Shown here: positions 18,720 to 27,386 of the stretch, piece after piece
Position numbering within the stretch: the first letter of the stretch is position 1
Layout: each line of letters begins with the position of its first letter
NCBI RefSeq assembly: GCF_020097815.1
Contig: NZ_CP083663.1
Span: forward strand, 62,001 to 126,000
From: Haloprofundus salinisoli
GTDB taxonomy: Archaea; Halobacteriota; Halobacteria; Halobacteriales; Haloferacaceae
Length of the DNA stretch: 64,000 bases
Direction of reading: 5' to 3'
Translations under genes and position numbers: made by a program
The notes under the pieces: generated by a model
What the model was told of the DNA's origin: nothing
Seen by the model: only the letters and a program-made list of their open reading frames with translations
The model's database searches: none

Positions 18720-19096
18720 CGTCCAACGACGACACCCGTGCACCGTCGACGAACTGCCCGCACCGCTCGACGCGTCCAACTCTTTCGGTACCGCAATCCG
18801 ACAGTCGACACCGTCGAGTAGACGTCGCTATATATTCGTGGCTCGTGTTACCGCGCGCCGCAGGTGCGGCACCCGCGGTTCACGTTCGCCGGTCGCTTGA
18901 TTGCCTGTCGGCACCGAACGCGCTGTCACGAACGCGATTACCGCTCGCCGCGCTCGCGAAGGTCCGCGGCGCGGCCGCGAGTCGCGTCCCGCTCGTCTTC
19001 GTTGACCGGGAGAATCGTCGCCCCGAGAGCGGAGTCACGTTAGCGGTCGGGTCCCCCACTGGGAAGCGCCTCGGGAGGGATGTCGACGCCAAAGAA
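18720..19096. other. 377-bp region without a convincing gene
   Basis: The stretch lies between the cold-shock gene and the convergent acyl-CoA synthetase. A TATATATT run occurs near 18831-18838, and GC-rich simple palindromes (GCGGCGCGGCCGCG) lie near 18966-18980. Open frames on both strands (for instance 18880-19092 on the minus strand) have no recognisable motifs. I found no tRNA or obvious RNA gene. Confidence 0.5.
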
Positions 19097-20713
19097 TTAC
19101 TCGCCGAACAGCTGCTCCTCGCGGTCTCTGAGTTCGATGCGACGGATCTTCCCGCTCGACGTCTTCGGCAGTTCGTCGACGAACTCCACTCGCCGCGGGT
19201 ATTTGTACGGGGCCGTCTCCTCCTTCATGAACTCCTGAATCTCCCCGACCAACTCGTCGTCGCCCTCGCGGCCGTCGGCGAGGATAACGTACGCCTTCAC
19301 GACGTTACCGCGCTCGTCGTGAGGGCTGGCGACGGCCGCGGCTTCGGCCACCGCGGGGTGCGACACCAGCGCGTCCTCCACCTCGAACGGGCCGATTCGG
19401 TAGCCCGCCGAGAGGATGATGTCGTCGGCGCGGCCCTCGAAGAAGAAGTACCCGTCCTCGTCGCGGGAGGCCAGATCGCCCGTTCGGTAGTACTCGCCTG
19501 CGAAGGTTTTCTCGTCGAGGTGCGGCTTCTCGTAGTAGCCGTCGAAGATGCCCGGGCAGTCGACCGGAACGGCGATCTCGCCGATTTCGTCGACGCCGAG
19601 TTCCTCGTCGTTCTCGTCGATGATGGTGGTTTCGAGCCCCGGCGTCGGCTTACCCATCGCGCCGGGTTTCACGTCGATTCTCGGGTAGTTCGTCACCAGC
19701 GCGACGGTCTCGGTCTGGCCGTAGCCGTCGCGGGGCGTCACGCCGAAGGCGTCCCGAATCATCTCGATGGGCTCGCGGTTCAGCGGTTCGCCCGCCGAGA
19801 GCGCCGCCTTCAACTTCACGCCGTACTCGTCGAGGTTCGTCTGCGTGAACATCCGGTACTGCGTCGGGACGGCGCAGAGTCGGGTGACGCCCTCGTCGGC
19901 CATGATTCCGAGGAACGCGTCGGGGTCGAACTCGCCGTCGTACAGCAGTTGCGTCGCGCCCGTCGTCACCCCGACGCCGACGGGGCTCCAGAACCACTTC
20001 GCCCACCCGGTGCCCGTCGTCGCCCAGAGCAGTTCGTCTCCCATGTCCGAATCGGCGGTGACGCCCCACCAGTAGGGAGCGTTGACGAGTTCGAAACAGC
20101 GCATCCACCGGTGTTTGTGGAGCACGGGTTTCGGTTGGCCCGTCGTCCCCGACGTGTAGTTGATGGACATCGGGTCCTCGGCGGCGAGGTCGGGGCCGTC
20201 GTGGTCGGTCGACCGGTCGGCGACGAGGTCGGCGTAGGAGTGCCAGCCCTCGCGCTCCCCGTCGACGCAGACGAGATTTTCTAACGGCGACTCGTCGACG
20301 ATAGGGTCGACCATCTCGACGAGGTCGGCGTGGGCGACGATAGTCGTCGCCTCGCAGTCGTTCGCGCGGAACTGGAGGTCTTTCGGCTTCAGCATCGACG
20401 AGCAGGGGACTAAGAGCGCGCCGCGTTTGAGCGCGCCCAACTGGATGGCGAACACCTCGGGATGCCGCGGCAGAAGGTGCATCACTCGGTCGCCCTTGCC
20501 GACGCCCAGTGCTTCGAGGGCGGTGGCGAACCGGTTCGTGTCGTCGCGGAGATCGGCGTACGTTCGCTCCTCTCGACTGTCCTCACTCAGGAAATGGAAG
20601 GCGACTCTGTCGCCGAACGAGTCGGCGTGCGACTCGACGACCGCCGGGAGGTTGTAGTCGGCGGGGATATCCCACTCGAACGACGCGAGCTCGTCATCGT
20701 ATGAGAGTACCAT
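19097..20713 (-). CDS. Acyl-CoA synthetase (medium-chain type, AMP-forming)
   Basis: A protein of 538 aa of the ANL adenylating superfamily. Seen: the P-loop INYTSGTTGQPKPVLHKHRW, the A5-like TDSDMG... region, the Y-G-Q-T-E motif (DGYGQTETVALVTNYP), the hinge YRTGDLASRDEDGYFFFEGR, and the catalytic Lys near the end (PKTSSGKIRR). It activates a carboxylic acid to acyl-AMP and then to acyl-CoA. The ATG at 20713 matches the domain start; longer upstream in-frame DNA is low-quality coding. Medium-chain or branched acyl substrates are suggested, not proven. Confidence 0.93.
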   Translation of the reverse strand: MVLSYDDELASFEWDIPADYNLPAVVESHADSFGDRVAFHFLSEDSREERTYADLRDDTNRFATALEALGVGKGDRVMHLLPRHPEVFAIQLGALKRGALLVPCSSMLKPKDLQFRANDCEATTIVAHADLVEMVDPIVDESPLENLVCVDGEREGWHSYADLVADRSTDHDGPDLAAEDPMSINYTSGTTGQPKPVLHKHRWMRCFELVNAPYWWGVTADSDMGDELLWATTGTGWAKWFWSPVGVGVTTGATQLLYDGEFDPDAFLGIMADEGVTRLCAVPTQYRMFTQTNLDEYGVKLKAALSAGEPLNREPIEMIRDAFGVTPRDGYGQTETVALVTNYPRIDVKPGAMGKPTPGLETTIIDENDEELGVDEIGEIAVPVDCPGIFDGYYEKPHLDEKTFAGEYYRTGDLASRDEDGYFFFEGRADDIILSAGYRIGPFEVEDALVSHPAVAEAAAVASPHDERGNVVKAYVILADGREGDDELVGEIQEFMKEETAPYKYPRRVEFVDELPKTSSGKIRRIELRDREEQLFGE

Positions 20714-20967
20714 GCACGCCACGTCGGAACCATACCGGTTAATCATTCGGGTGTTCGCAGGAGAGTCCGGTGAGGGTCCGCCGCGTCGAATCCCAGGTAC
20801 ACTCTCGCTTCGGAGCTCACCAGCTACCTCTCCCTGCTCGCCCGAGACGGGACCGGGCACGTGGTTCGACTCACGCCGAGGAGGGGGTAGGATTCGTCGA
20901 AGGGAGCCCTTCAGGCGGGTCACGCCCTTTCGCGTGGCTTTTTGTCCCCACCGTGGGAGTGATACGC

Positions 20968-21942
20968 ATGGAGTACACCACCCTCGGCGACACGGGGATG
21001 ACCGTCTCGCGAATCTGTCTCGGCTGCATGAGCTTCGGGACGAGCGATTGGCGCGAGTGGGTGTTAGACGAGGAGGCCGGACTGGAGCTCGTCGACCGGG
21101 CGATCGACCTCGGAATCAACTTCTTCGACACCGCCAACATGTACTCGAACGGCGAGTCCGAACGCATCCTCGGCAAGGCGCTGGAGGGTCGCCGCGACGA
21201 GGCCGTCGTCGCCACGAAGGGCTACTTCCCGATGGACGACGAGGACCCCAACTCAGGGGGGTTGTCGCGCAAGGCCATCGAACAGCAACTCGACGCGTCG
21301 CTCGACCGGTTGGGGATGGAGACCATCGACCTCTATCAGACCCATCGCTGGGACTACGACACGCCCATCGACCAGACCGTCGCGGCGCTCGACGACGCGG
21401 TCCGCCGCGAGAAGATTCGCTACTTCGGCGCGAGTTCGATGTGGGCCCACCAGCTCTCGGAGGCGCTGTACGCCAGCGACCTGCTCGGCTACGACCGCTT
21501 CGTGACGATGCAAAACCATTACAACCTGCTCTACCGCGAGGAGGAGCGCGAGATGCTGCCGCTCTGCGAGAAGGAGAGCGTCGGCGTCATCCCGTGGTCG
21601 CCGCTGGCGCGCGGATGGCTCGCCCGGCCGCACGAGGAGGCCCGCTCGACCAAACGCGGCGAGACCGACAGCCTCGCGCACGGTCACCCGTATCTGGAGG
21701 GCGGCGGCCGCGAAATCAACGAGCGCGTGCAGGAACTCGCCGAGGAGAAGGGCGTGAAGATGGCCCAGATCGGACTCGCGTGGCTGTTCCACAAGGAGTG
21801 GGTCGACGCCCCTATCGTCGGGACGACGAGCATCGAACACCTCGAAGACGCCGTCGAGGCGCTCGACATCGACCTGAGTTCGAGCGAGATGGCGTATCTC
21901 GAAGAGCCGTACCGGCCGGTTCGCGTCTCGGGGCACGAGTAA
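20968..21942 (+). CDS. Aldo/keto reductase, AKR7/YajO-like
   Basis: A protein of 324 aa, a second AKR distinct from the one at 9.5 kb. It begins MEYTTLGDTGMTVSRICLG and shows the catalytic Asp and Tyr (FFDTANMYSNGESE), Lys (VATKGYF) and His (DLYQTHRWDY). The NADP-binding end is IVGTTSIEHLEDAVEAL. The length and opening are those of the voltage-gated-channel beta-subunit/YajO branch. It is likely a cytoplasmic oxidoreductase of aldehydes. The ATG at 20968 was chosen because the longer upstream frame is unrelated in composition. Confidence 0.93.
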   Translation: MEYTTLGDTGMTVSRICLGCMSFGTSDWREWVLDEEAGLELVDRAIDLGINFFDTANMYSNGESERILGKALEGRRDEAVVATKGYFPMDDEDPNSGGLSRKAIEQQLDASLDRLGMETIDLYQTHRWDYDTPIDQTVAALDDAVRREKIRYFGASSMWAHQLSEALYASDLLGYDRFVTMQNHYNLLYREEEREMLPLCEKESVGVIPWSPLARGWLARPHEEARSTKRGETDSLAHGHPYLEGGGREINERVQELAEEKGVKMAQIGLAWLFHKEWVDAPIVGTTSIEHLEDAVEALDIDLSSSEMAYLEEPYRPVRVSGHE

Positions 21943-21954
21943 CTACGACTGTTC

Positions 21955-23229
21955 TCAGTCGTCGGCCTCGCCGACTGCCGGCACGACCGCGGAACCCCCG
22001 CCCGCCGCCAGTCGCCGCACCGCCCGCGAGGCGACGAGTGCGATACCGATTTCGGTGAGTCCGACGACGACGAACGCGCGGAAGTAGCCGAGCAGTTCGG
22101 CGGAGGCCCCGCCGAGCAGAAAGCCGGTCAGAAAGCCGAGACTGCCGAAGATGTTGAACCCGCCCATCGCCGCGCCCCGCTCGTCTTCGGCGGCGATGTC
22201 GGTGACGAGCGCCATCGTCGCCGGCGAGACGAGGGCACCGAAGACGCCGACGAGCACCATCGTCCCCGCCGCGAGCGCCAGCGACGGCGACGCGCCGACG
22301 ACGATGATGGAGACGCCGTAGAGTATCGACCCGACGACGACGGGCAGAAAACGGCCGATGCGGTCCGAGAGCACGCCCAACGGATACTGCAGGAGCGCGA
22401 ACGGGCCGAAGAACATCGCCAGCACGAGTCCCGCCCCGAACGCGTCGAGGCCGAACGCGTCGCGGAAGTAGTAGATGCCGACGAGCGAGAAAAACCCGGC
22501 CGTGAGCCGGTCGATGAAGCCGAACGCGTACGGCACCCGCAGCGCCGGTCGGTCGACGACTTTTCGAAGAATCTCCCGCGGTCCGGCGCGTTCGTCTGTG
22601 TCGTCGGTGCCGTCCGCGTCGCTCGCGCCGCTCTCGCTTCGATTCGCGGCGGGCGAACGGTCCGTCACCGTCGCCGTCAGGAGCGCGACGAGACCGAGCA
22701 GCGCCGCCGCGCCGTACACGGGTGCGAGCGGGTCGACAATCGAGAGGCGGCCGCCGACGACCGACCCGACGGCCGCGCCGAGGCCGATGGCGATGCCCGC
22801 CGCGCCCATGTTGCGGCCGTTGCCGCCGCCGAGGTCCATCAGCATCGTCATCGACAGCGAGAACGCGCCGATGGTGAACGCACCGCCGACGACGCGGATC
22901 AGGAGGACGCCGCCGAAGCCGACGCCGAGTGAGGGGACGGCGCTCAACAGGAGGTAGCAGGCCGCGCCGCCGACTGCGCCGACGACGATGAGGGGAACGC
23001 GCCGGCCGGTCGCGTCGCTGAGCGCGCCCCAGAGGCCGGCGAAGACGACGAACGCCGCGTACTCGGAGACGAGAAACCACATCCCCGCGTCGAGGTCGCC
23101 AGCGCCGCCGAGTGCCTGCACGAGGTCGGAGACACCCGGGTAGAGGAGCACCTGCGACACCAACACCGCCCACACCGAGAGCGCGAGCGTGAGTCGCTCA
23201 CGTCGCGCCGAATCGCTCATATCGGCCAT
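21955..23229 (-). CDS. MFS transporter
   Basis: A transporter of 424 aa with about 12 membrane segments and a charged central loop (residues about 185-215: SPAANRSESGASDADGTDDT) splitting the two halves. Family motif A-like sequence is seen after TM2 (GALSDATGRRVPLIVVG) and again after TM8 (GVLSDRIGRFLPVVVG). The substrate is unknown; the layout fits drug/multidrug exporters. A second ATG three codons in (23220) is equally plausible as the start. It is convergent with the aldo/keto reductase. Confidence 0.9.
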   Translation of the reverse strand: MADMSDSARRERLTLALSVWAVLVSQVLLYPGVSDLVQALGGAGDLDAGMWFLVSEYAAFVVFAGLWGALSDATGRRVPLIVVGAVGGAACYLLLSAVPSLGVGFGGVLLIRVVGGAFTIGAFSLSMTMLMDLGGGNGRNMGAAGIAIGLGAAVGSVVGGRLSIVDPLAPVYGAAALLGLVALLTATVTDRSPAANRSESGASDADGTDDTDERAGPREILRKVVDRPALRVPYAFGFIDRLTAGFFSLVGIYYFRDAFGLDAFGAGLVLAMFFGPFALLQYPLGVLSDRIGRFLPVVVGSILYGVSIIVVGASPSLALAAGTMVLVGVFGALVSPATMALVTDIAAEDERGAAMGGFNIFGSLGFLTGFLLGGASAELLGYFRAFVVVGLTEIGIALVASRAVRRLAAGGGSAVVPAVGEADD

Positions 23230-23279
23230 TCGAATCGACGTCGGAAAGCGCTATCTCTTGCGCGTTCGCGCGTTCGCGC

Positions 23280-24323
23280 TCAGAACGTCATCGGCGGCAT
23301 GTCGAGAAACGCCGTCTCGAACCCCTCGTGGCGCGCCGACTGCGGCGGCGTGTCGACGACGAGTTCGAGGTCGTCGTCCGCCGAGAGTCCCTCGACGTTC
23401 GCGCCGTAGTGGAAGCCGACTTCGGGGTCCAACGCCGGGTCGAGCGAGACGTCGGTGCCGCCGACGGTCGCCGACAGACCCATGCTCGGAATCACGAGTC
23501 CGTTGTGGGGCGTCCGCGGCGAGACGAGGAGGTAGGGACGGTCGCCGAAGCGGCCGCCGGGGACGGCGGTGACGGCGAAGACGGCGTCGCCGCTGGTCTG
23601 GGTACCGAACGACTCGCCCGGTAGCGCGTCGGGTGCGGGGGCTCTCCCGACGGGCATCGTCATCCCGCTGGGCATCTCCATCTCCATCGCTTCGAGCGCG
23701 CCGGGGTTCCCCTGTCGGTCTTCGAGTATCGTGTACGGGATGTCGTTTCGCTCGCGCTCGCTGTACTCGAACTCCAGTTCGACGCTGGCGGGTTCTTCGA
23801 ACTTTCCCTCGAACTCGCCGAATCGACGGACGTTCGTGCCCCCGACGTCGACGCGGACGGTGTAGGTTCCGTCGCCCGGTAGCGGCCAGTTGTCGCCGTA
23901 GTGAAAGCCCATCCGCTGCGAGAGCATCTCGTAGACGACCTCCTCCTCGCGGTACTCGTCGCCGTCGGTCGTTTCGACCGTGACGCCGCTACTGGGGATG
24001 CTGACTCCCGACGCGGCGTCCCAGACGCTCACCATAAGGTGAATCGCGTCGTTCCGCCCGACGTCGACGCGCTCGGTCTGTTGGCCCTGGACGGTCCAGA
24101 AGCGGTGCGGCCAGCTGTACATCACACCGACGGCGAGCTCGCCCGTGTTCGCCATCCCCACCATCTTCATCCCCTCCTCGTGGGTCGGGATGTAGGAGGC
24201 GGACGGACGGTTCTCCACGAGCGGCGGTTCTCGGCTGGTCGTCGTCTCGAAGAGGTCCGTACAGCCCGCGAGCGAGCCTACGAAACCGGCACCGACAGTG
24301 CCGAGAAGGGTCCGTCGTCTCAT
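23280..24323 (-). CDS. Tat-exported P19/Tp34-like lipoprotein (metal transport)
   Basis: A protein of 347 aa. A twin-arginine signal (MRRRTLLGTVGAGFVGSLAG plus Cys) gives a membrane-anchored lipoprotein. The lobe ending at about residue 155 carries FHYGDNWPLPGDGTYTVRVD, which closely resembles the P19/Tp34 (iron_transport) family. A second partial copy, VGFHYGANVEGLSADDDLEL, lies near the C-terminus. Between them is a Met-rich segment (MEMEMPSGMTM), reminiscent of Cu(I) or Fe ligands. P19 proteins bind copper and iron and help high-affinity ferrous iron uptake. The metal here is inferred. Confidence 0.78.
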   Translation of the reverse strand: MRRRTLLGTVGAGFVGSLAGCTDLFETTTSREPPLVENRPSASYIPTHEEGMKMVGMANTGELAVGVMYSWPHRFWTVQGQQTERVDVGRNDAIHLMVSVWDAASGVSIPSSGVTVETTDGDEYREEEVVYEMLSQRMGFHYGDNWPLPGDGTYTVRVDVGGTNVRRFGEFEGKFEEPASVELEFEYSERERNDIPYTILEDRQGNPGALEAMEMEMPSGMTMPVGRAPAPDALPGESFGTQTSGDAVFAVTAVPGGRFGDRPYLLVSPRTPHNGLVIPSMGLSATVGGTDVSLDPALDPEVGFHYGANVEGLSADDDLELVVDTPPQSARHEGFETAFLDMPPMTF

Positions 24324-24411
24324 GAACGCGACTAAGCCTATCGTGCAGTTACGGGTTCTGGTCCGGTTCTCGAAGAAACGCGTCCACGCGCGGACCTCCG
24401 GTGGGCGGCGC

Positions 24412-24924
24412 TCACTGTTCGAGCAACCCGTCGACGAGTCGCGTGAAGCGGTCGACGAATCGCTCGGGCAGCGACGGCGACACCGACGATAGCAGGCGAG
24501 CGGTTGCTTCGGGGTGCGCCAGCGCGAGCGTCACGTGGCCGCGGCTATCGTAGCGCTTCTCGACGATCGACTGCTCTTCGAGGCGCTTGGTGTGCCACGA
24601 GAGCGTGCTTCTGGCGATGCCGACTTCGCCGGCGACGTCGGTGGGCGTCGCTTCGCCGCGTTCGAGGAGGACGCCGAGCACGTCGCGGGCCGTCTCGCGG
24701 CGCACCAGTGCCAGCACGCCGCGTTCCCACTCGTCGAACGTCGACGGGTAGTAGTGGGTCTTGCCGTACAGACGCGTCTCCGCGACCCGCTCGTCGCGGC
24801 CGAGTCGGCGGAGGTGGTACTGGACCTGCCCGGGCGCGAGGTCCAGCGTCCGGACGAGTTCGTTGAAGTGGACGCCCGGGTTGTGCCGGACGTGCGCCGC
24901 GATACGGTTGCGCGTCGCGCTCAT
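24412..24924 (-). CDS. Two-domain winged-helix transcriptional regulator
   Basis: A regulator of 170 aa with two winged-helix domains in tandem. The first (about residues 5-60) has HFNELVRTLDLAPGQVQYHLRRLG; the second (about 75-140) has ATPTDVAGEVGIARSTLSWHTKRLE. This architecture is common in haloarchaeal ArsR/MarR-like repressors. It overlaps the upstream membrane-protein gene by 4 bp (ATGA) and lies upstream of the P19-like lipoprotein gene in the same orientation. I infer control of the local metal-related genes; the ligand is unknown. Confidence 0.88.
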   Translation of the reverse strand: MSATRNRIAAHVRHNPGVHFNELVRTLDLAPGQVQYHLRRLGRDERVAETRLYGKTHYYPSTFDEWERGVLALVRRETARDVLGVLLERGEATPTDVAGEVGIARSTLSWHTKRLEEQSIVEKRYDSRGHVTLALAHPEATARLLSSVSPSLPERFVDRFTRLVDGLLEQ

Positions 24925-25256
24925 CGTCGCTCACCCATCGGCGACGCCCGTTCGATGCTGCGCGCGTAGTACACCGCCGCGATGACGAGGGCGACCATCA
25001 CGAAGTCGAGCGCGTGTTCGATGGCGTGGTGGGAGGGAAACGGGATGACGCCGCCGATGGTGAGGACGGCGACGCCGCTTCGGGCCAGAAGCGCCGCGAG
25101 CGCCAAGACGACGAGCGTGTGCGAACGCGACTGCCGGCGCAGCAGCGCGATGAGCCCGACGGCGACGATGAGCGTCGAACTGAACCCCGCCAGCACGACG
25201 GCGGCCACCTCCGGAGCGCTCATCGTGGGAGCGGCGTGTACTGCGAGCGAGTGCAT
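24921..25256 (-). CDS. Three-helix membrane protein paired with regulator
   Basis: A protein of 111 aa with three hydrophobic segments (about 16-40, 47-69, 82-99) and a His-rich turn PSHHAIEHALDF between the second and third. The last four bases overlap the regulator gene, so the two are translationally coupled. Such regulator plus small membrane protein pairs recur in haloarchaea, but the function is not known to me. The ATG at 25256 is used; an internal one at 25223 is also possible. Confidence 0.7.
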   Translation of the reverse strand: MHSLAVHAAPTMSAPEVAAVVLAGFSSTLIVAVGLIALLRRQSRSHTLVVLALAALLARSGVAVLTIGGVIPFPSHHAIEHALDFVMVALVIAAVYYARSIERASPMGERR

Positions 25257-25420
25257 CTCTATCTGTCCGAGGTTAGGCGTCGACGGTTATGGCTTGATTG
25301 GTGTGGTTCTCGAAAGAGGTCGACGGCGAGTTCGCAGCCGCCGCCGGTCGCGTTCTGCGGGTTATTCCGTTCGACACCCGCACCAGAACCCCTATCCGCG
25401 AAACGCTCCTAGCGACGACG

Positions 25421-26716
25421 ATGAGTCCGGGGACCGACGAGTGGAGTCGCAGAGACGTGTTGAAAGCCGCCGTCGCCGTCGGCGGCGCGGGTGCGCTCTC
25501 GGCCTGTCTCGACCTCACCGACGAACCCGTTCCGGCGGGCATCTCCGACCCCTCGACGCTACCGGAACGACAGCACGCCTGGGACGATCTGCTCACGCGC
25601 GACGGCGCGGAGAACGTCGAACTCCCGCGGCACCATACGTTTCTGTATCTGACGCTCGACCGCGAGGGGACGCCGACGTCCGCGGACCGCCGCGTGGTCG
25701 AAGAGGCGCTGTCGACGCTGGACCGCGCCTACGAGCGGAGCAACGAGGGTCTCATTCACTCGCTCGCCTTTTCGCCGGCGTACTTCTCGCGCTTCGACGA
25801 CCCGCTTCCCGAGAACGTCGACCTGCCGGAACCGCGGGCGCTGTCACCGTTCGAGAACCCGACGTTCGACAGACAAGACGCCCTCTTACACTTGACCAGC
25901 GACCGCGCCGACGCCCTGTTGGAAGCCGAGGAGGCGTTGACCGGCGAGCGGGACACCGCGAACGGCGTGGCGATGGAGACGCCGCTGTCGGCCGCGTTCT
26001 CCGTCGACTCCCGGCGAACGGGGTTCATCGGCAAGGGCATGCCCGCCGAGAAACAGGACGTGGCGGGAGTCCCCGACGGTGACCCGGTGCCCGAGGAGTC
26101 GCCGCTGTTCATGGGGTTCAAGGCGGGGTTCGCGGGAAATCAGGCGACCGAGGAGTACGTCACCATCCCCGACGGGCCGTTCGCGGGCGCGACGACTAAA
26201 CACGTCTCGAAACTCCGCCAGCGACTCGAAGACTGGTACGTCGAGCAGGATTTCGACGACCGGGTCGCCGAGATGTTCAGCCCCGAACACGCCGAACGCG
26301 GCCTCGTCGAGGGCGTCGGCGACAACCTCGGCGACCACAGCGGCGTGACGCCCGAGATCGTCGACCGCATCCGCGAGCACGCCCAGCAGTACGGCCGCGT
26401 CGGCCACGCTCAGAAAGCCGCCCGCGCCAACCGCGACGACGAGGGGAACGTCCGGCTGCTGCGACGACACGTCGAGTCGACCGACGAGGACGAGGCGAGC
26501 CTCCACTTCCCGACGCTCCAGCGTCACATCACCGACTTCGAGGAAGTGAGAGAGGCGATGAACGGCACCGACCTCACGGACGAACCGGCAATCCGGCAGC
26601 GGGTGAACAACGGGATTTTGGAGTACATCTTCGTGAAGAACCGCGGGAACTTCCTCGTGCCGCCGCGTCGCCTGCGGGCATTGCCGACGCCGACGGGCGA
26701 AGTTCCGGAGTTGTAA
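25421..26716 (+). CDS. DyP-type-peroxidase-like Tat lipoprotein with altered GxxDG motif
   Basis: A protein of 431 aa. A twin-arginine signal (WSRRDVLKAAVAVGGAGALS plus lipobox Cys) is followed by a DyP-like ferredoxin-fold pair. Similarities include FLYLTLDREG, FSPAYFSRFDDP, QDALLHLTSD, the segment IPDGPFAGATTKHVSKLRQR, a candidate proximal haem His329 (GHAQKAARAN) and the C-terminal FLVPPRRL. The catalytic GxxDG motif appears as GFKAG (232-236), so the distal Asp is Ala. Either haem chemistry has changed or the protein is a binding or scaffold relative. The ATG at 25421 directly precedes the signal peptide. Confidence 0.72.
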   Translation: MSPGTDEWSRRDVLKAAVAVGGAGALSACLDLTDEPVPAGISDPSTLPERQHAWDDLLTRDGAENVELPRHHTFLYLTLDREGTPTSADRRVVEEALSTLDRAYERSNEGLIHSLAFSPAYFSRFDDPLPENVDLPEPRALSPFENPTFDRQDALLHLTSDRADALLEAEEALTGERDTANGVAMETPLSAAFSVDSRRTGFIGKGMPAEKQDVAGVPDGDPVPEESPLFMGFKAGFAGNQATEEYVTIPDGPFAGATTKHVSKLRQRLEDWYVEQDFDDRVAEMFSPEHAERGLVEGVGDNLGDHSGVTPEIVDRIREHAQQYGRVGHAQKAARANRDDEGNVRLLRRHVESTDEDEASLHFPTLQRHITDFEEVREAMNGTDLTDEPAIRQRVNNGILEYIFVKNRGNFLVPPRRLRALPTPTGEVPEL

Positions 26717-26730
26717 CCCCTCCCGCTGGC

Positions 26731-26952
26731 TCAAACCGCCACGACCGCGAGATAATCCACAGCGACAGCACCGTGTAGCCGACCATCAGCGTCGCCAGCG
26801 GCGCGTGGGAGGCGAGCGCTGCCTGAGTGACGGGCGCGACCCCGAGAGACGACGTCGGCGATGACGGCGGCGGTGACGACGGCGACGCCCGCGACGGCGA
26901 CGAGCGCAACGGAGAGAGCGAAGAGCGCGACGGTGATCGGTTCGTCCGTCAA
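26731..26952 (-). pseudogene. Frameshifted small membrane protein gene
   Basis: From an ATG at 26952 the frame encodes one membrane helix (ITVALFALSVALVAVAGVAV), then loses hydrophobicity after a GGGG tract (minus strand, 26840-26843). A shifted frame then encodes a second convincing helix (LATLMVGYTVLSLWIISRSW). Splicing the two frames by one base gives a coherent two-helix protein of about 85 aa. This suggests a one-base insertion, a sequencing error in the G-run, or frameshifting. The 3' end is uncertain because no matching stop is near. Confidence 0.55.
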
Positions 26953-27014
26953 AGGCGACGGGACAACTACACCATGGTGATAGATACTTGTTCACACGGC
27001 ACGTAGTTCGACGC

Positions 27015-27380
27015 ATGCCTACCGTACAGTTCCGCGGACGCGAGATCGACTGCGAGGAGGGGGCGGTGCTGCGCGACGTGTTACTCGCGGCGGGGCTCTC
27101 GCCGCACAACGGACGCGCGCGGCGACTGAACTGCCGAGGTCGCGCCACGTGTGGCACGTGCGCCGTCGAGGTCGACGGGAAGGTGAGCGAGATGATCAGC
27201 CGAGAGCGGCGACGTCTCTCGCTTCCGCCGCACAGCCTCGACTCGGGGCTTCGACTCTCCTGTCAGACCCGCGTCGAAGGTGACGTACGGGTGAGAAAGC
27301 ACGAGGGCCTCTGGGGCCAGCACGTCGACAGTGAGCGCGTCGTCTCGGAGGAGCGCGACGACGCGACCGGTCGCGTCTGA
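27015..27380 (+). CDS. 2Fe-2S plant-type ferredoxin
   Basis: A protein of 121 aa. It has the cluster motif Cys40-x5-Cys46-x2-Cys49 (LNCRGRATCGTCAVEV) and a distal Cys83 (LSCQTRV), matching beta-grasp plant/adrenodoxin-type 2Fe-2S ferredoxins. It is an electron carrier, soluble and cytoplasmic. The ATG at 27015 gives the normal N-terminus (MPTVQFRGREIDCEEGAVL). It sits downstream of the DyP-like gene and convergent with the hydroxyacyl-CoA dehydrogenase, 6 bp apart. Confidence 0.92.
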   Translation: MPTVQFRGREIDCEEGAVLRDVLLAAGLSPHNGRARRLNCRGRATCGTCAVEVDGKVSEMISRERRRLSLPPHSLDSGLRLSCQTRVEGDVRVRKHEGLWGQHVDSERVVSEERDDATGRV

Positions 27381-27386
27381 GCGCGC

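Noticed and set aside
18880-19092. 70-codon minus-strand frame in the gap after the cold-shock gene
   Set aside because: Composition is basic and Ser/Arg-rich rather than acidic, and no motif or plausible start context is present.
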